Shown here: piece after piece, positions 6,033 to 7,847 of the stretch
How positions within the stretch are numbered: position 1 is the stretch's first letter
Layout of the letters: every line of letters begins with the position of its first letter
Assembly (NCBI GenBank): GCA_024641255.1
Contig: JAHEDL010000105.1
Coordinates: forward strand, 1 to 7,847
Direction of reading: 5' to 3'
Length of the DNA: 7,847 bases
Origin: Pseudorhodobacter sp.
Lineage (GTDB): Bacteria; Pseudomonadota; Alphaproteobacteria; Rhodobacterales; Rhodobacteraceae
Notes under the pieces: generated by a model
Database searches by the model: none
What the model was told of the DNA's origin: nothing
Seen by the model: the letters and a program-made list of their open reading frames with translations, nothing else
Program-made: the position numbers and the translations under genes

Positions 6033-6818
6033 ATGCCAAGCGAACCAAAACACGATGCAACGCGGTTTTTGCCGGTAATCGAGAATGAAGCAGCCACCGG
6101 GCGGTTCATCTTGGTCTGTGAACACGCGTCCAACATGGTTCCGGCGCGCTGGGGCGATCTGGGCCTGTCGGCCGAGCAACGCACCGCGCATATCGCGTGG
6201 GATCCGGGCGCATTGGGTTTGGCCCGGGGGCTCGCGCAACGCTTGGATGCCGTGCTGATCCATGCCCCGGTCAGCCGTTTGGTTTATGACTGCAACCGCG
6301 CGCCTGACATGGTTGGCGCGATGCCGGCGCGGTCTGAGGTGCATGATATTCCGGGCAACGCCGTAATTTCGCCCCAAGAACGTCTTGCCCGCACCGAAGC
6401 GGTCTATCTGCCTTGGGCTGAAGGCCTGCACGGCCTGATCGCGCGGCGCATTGCGCTGGGGCTGCAGCCCGTCATCGTGACGATCCATTCCTTCACGCCA
6501 GTCTATTTCGGCAAGCAGCGGCATGTTGAATTTGGCATCATCCACGATGCAGATGCCAGCCTTGCCGTGGCGATCCATACTGTTGCGGGCAAGCTGACCA
6601 AGCTGAATGCGCAGTTGAATGCGCCCTATTCGGCGGCAGATGACGTCACCCACACCTTGCGTGTGCAAGCGACGCCGTATGGCCTGCCGAATGCAATGTT
6701 GGAAATCCGTAACGATTTGATCGCAACGCCAGAGGCGGAAAATGCGATGGCAGATCAGTTGGCCCCGGTTTTGAACATGGGGCTTGTTGAGATTCAGAAG
6801 CAGGCCAAGGCCAGTTAA
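6033..6818 (+). CDS. N-formylglutamate amidohydrolase family protein
   Basis: The family hydrolyses N-formyl-L-glutamate to formate and glutamate (the HutG step of one histidine-degradation route) and related N-acyl amino acids. The 261-residue product shows the family's signature blocks: LVCEHASN (27-34), HIAWDPGA (53-60), SRLVYDCNRAP (81-91), VTIHSFTPVYFG (149-160) and TPYGLPNAMLEIRNDLI (214-230). E30, H31 and H152 are plausible metal or catalytic residues by family pattern. There is no signal peptide, so the enzyme is cytosolic. The start is secure: an in-frame TGA lies at 5997-5999 and no other ATG, GTG or TTG lies between it and 6033. The Shine-Dalgarno AGGG (6015-6018) is somewhat far at 14 bases. 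No hut genes are present; the neighbours are a divergent RpiR regulator and a glutamine synthetase-like gene. The true substrate may therefore be another glutamyl or N-acyl compound. Confidence 0.9.
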   Translation: MPSEPKHDATRFLPVIENEAATGRFILVCEHASNMVPARWGDLGLSAEQRTAHIAWDPGALGLARGLAQRLDAVLIHAPVSRLVYDCNRAPDMVGAMPARSEVHDIPGNAVISPQERLARTEAVYLPWAEGLHGLIARRIALGLQPVIVTIHSFTPVYFGKQRHVEFGIIHDADASLAVAIHTVAGKLTKLNAQLNAPYSAADDVTHTLRVQATPYGLPNAMLEIRNDLIATPEAENAMADQLAPVLNMGLVEIQKQAKAS

Positions 6819-6910
6819 GCCTTTGGTTTGAAATATGAAGCGGGCAAATGCCCCAATATCGACAAGACCCGGGCAACGAACCGGGAAAACCAACAGTGGA
6901 GATTCCGGAT
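6819..6910. other. Intergenic gap between amidohydrolase and glutamine synthetase-like gene
   Basis: These 92 bp contain two small stems, GGGC-aaat-GCCC (6842-6853) and CCCGG-N8-CCGGG (6868-6885), neither followed by a T-run. GGAG at 6898-6901 precedes the next ATG by 9 bases. Readthrough from the amidohydrolase gene is likely; a separate promoter cannot be excluded. Confidence 0.4.
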
Positions 6911-7847
6911 ATGCCCGGCAACATGACATTTGACGAACTGAAGGCCGCCGTTTCCAGCGGCGAAATTGATACCGTGCTGGTCTGCGGCGTTGACATGCAG
7001 GGCCGCCTGATGGGCAAACGCTTTCACGCGCAGTTCTTTGTGAATGGCGGCTGGGAAGAAACCCATTGCTGCAACTATCTTTTGACCGTCGACATGGAAA
7101 TGAACACGGTGCAGGGCTATAAATCGTCCAGCTGGCAGACCGGCTATGGCGACTATGTCTTGAAAACCGATATGTCGACGCTGCGCCGCGTGCCGTGGTT
7201 GCCCGGCACCGCGATGGTGTTGGGTGATACGCTGGATCACGATCATAACCCGGTCGAACATGCGCCGCGCAACATCTTGAAAAAACAGGTCGCCCGCGCA
7301 CGCGCGCTTGGGTTTGAACCGATGATGGCGACAGAGCTTGAGTTTTATCTGTTTGAAAATTCGTACGAAAACCTGCGCGATGGCGGTCTGCGCGACCTGA
7401 AGCCGGTTTCGGCCTATAACGAAGATTACCACATCTTCCAGACGACCAAGGAAGAAGACGTGATGCGGGCCATCCGCAACGGGCTTTATGGTGCTGGCAT
7501 CCCCGTCGAAAACTCGAAGGGCGAGGCTGACGCAGGCCAAGAGGAAATCAACTATCGCTATTCTGATGCGTTGGACACCGCCGACAACCATGTGATCGTG
7601 AAGAACGGCGTCAAGGAAATTGCCTGGACCAAGGGCAAATCCGCAACTTTCATGGCGAAATACGATCACCGCAAGGCAGGGTCTTCCAGCCACATTCACC
7701 AAAGCCTGTGGACCAGCTATGGCGATGCCAGCTTTTTTGACCATGACGACAAGCACGGCATGTCGGCCACGATGAAGCATTTCTTGGCGGGGCAACTGGC
7801 CCATGCGCAGGAAATCACCGCGTTTCTGGCGCCTTACGTCAACAGCT
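6911..7847 (+). CDS. Glutamine synthetase family protein (PuuA/GlnT-like), 3' end outside window
   Basis: The first 312 residues are present and the frame is open to the window end; family members usually have about 440-470. Family features run in order: VDMQGRLMGKR (27-37) in the N-terminal beta-grasp part; TELEFYLF (141-148) with metal-site glutamates E142 and E144; GEADAGQEEINYR (204-216) with E205 and E212; and AGSSSHIHQSLW (256-267) with H261 in the ATP/substrate loop. The spacing E-x3-GQ-x-E matches what I recall of gamma-glutamyl-amine ligases such as PuuA better than GlnA, where the glutamates are one residue further apart. The likely chemistry is ATP-dependent joining of the glutamate gamma-carboxyl to ammonia or an amine. 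The start is the ATG at 6911, with GGAG 9 bases upstream; the ATG at 6923 is an alternative. It follows the amidohydrolase gene by 92 bp and probably shares its pathway. The amine substrate cannot be read from sequence. Confidence 0.9.
   Translation, partial: MPGNMTFDELKAAVSSGEIDTVLVCGVDMQGRLMGKRFHAQFFVNGGWEETHCCNYLLTVDMEMNTVQGYKSSSWQTGYGDYVLKTDMSTLRRVPWLPGTAMVLGDTLDHDHNPVEHAPRNILKKQVARARALGFEPMMATELEFYLFENSYENLRDGGLRDLKPVSAYNEDYHIFQTTKEEDVMRAIRNGLYGAGIPVENSKGEADAGQEEINYRYSDALDTADNHVIVKNGVKEIAWTKGKSATFMAKYDHRKAGSSSHIHQSLWTSYGDASFFDHDDKHGMSATMKHFLAGQLAHAQEITAFLAPYVNS

Noticed and set aside
6868..6885. CCCGG-N8-CCGGG hairpin as a terminator between the amidohydrolase and synthetase genes
   Set aside because: The stem is only 5 bp with an 8-base loop and is followed by A-rich, not T-rich, sequence.
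6021..6905. GANTC (CcrM) sites just before the amidohydrolase and synthetase starts (6021-6025 and 6901-6905)
   Set aside because: Such 4-base-specific sites are expected often by chance and also occur inside genes here, so position alone is not evidence of cell-cycle control.
5916..7301. Long minus-strand open frame (461 codons) opposite the amidohydrolase and synthetase genes
   Set aside because: The product is rich in Arg, Cys, Pro and His with no recognisable domain. It runs antisense to two well-supported genes, as expected for a shadow frame in GC-biased codons.
6815..7804. Minus-strand open frame (329 codons) opposite the glutamine synthetase-like gene
   Set aside because: It has no family motifs, and the plus-strand frame carries clear GS signatures over the same bases.

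Overview
The window looks like chromosomal DNA from an alphaproteobacterium, most likely a Rhodobacterales/Roseobacter-type organism. The grounds are the moderately GC-rich coding style, the gene order mrdA-rodA-DUF1345-ghrA, the sequence style of the encoded proteins, and an intergenic motif near 4972-5000 that I recall from that order. The assignment rests on recognition, not on a search. Seven complete or nearly complete genes and one 3'-truncated gene account for most of the sequence. I see no RNA genes, IS elements, CRISPR arrays or phage genes.

Region 1 (1-3944, + strand) is a cell-elongation cluster. It holds the 3' part of mrdA (PBP2, a peptidoglycan transpeptidase), rodA (the SEDS glycosyltransferase partner of PBP2), a DUF1345 membrane protein whose start overlaps the rodA stop by one base, and a ghrA-type glyoxylate/hydroxypyruvate reductase 43 bp further on. 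PBP2 and RodA together form the polymerase/cross-linker core of the elongasome. DUF1345 has no known role but is positioned to be translationally coupled to RodA.

Region 2 (3945-5019) holds an AT-richer gap with a small inverted repeat, an EamA/DMT-type ten-helix exporter-like protein, and then a convergent intergenic stretch with a strong GC hairpin and the recognised repeat motif.

Region 3 (5020-7847) is a divergent accessory metabolic unit. A MurR/RpiR-family regulator lies on the minus strand. Across a 143-bp gap with two dyad sequences and a TTGACA element, an N-formylglutamate amidohydrolase-family gene and a glutamine synthetase-family gene (truncated by the window end) lie on the plus strand. 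No histidine-utilisation genes are visible, and the synthetase resembles the PuuA/GlnT-like side of the family more than housekeeping GlnA. My inference is that this unit handles a gamma-glutamyl or N-acyl-glutamate intermediate of amine or amino-acid catabolism under RpiR control. The regulator's SIS domain lacks the usual phosphosugar-binding serine/threonine motif, which fits a non-sugar effector. This is the part of the window most worth following up.
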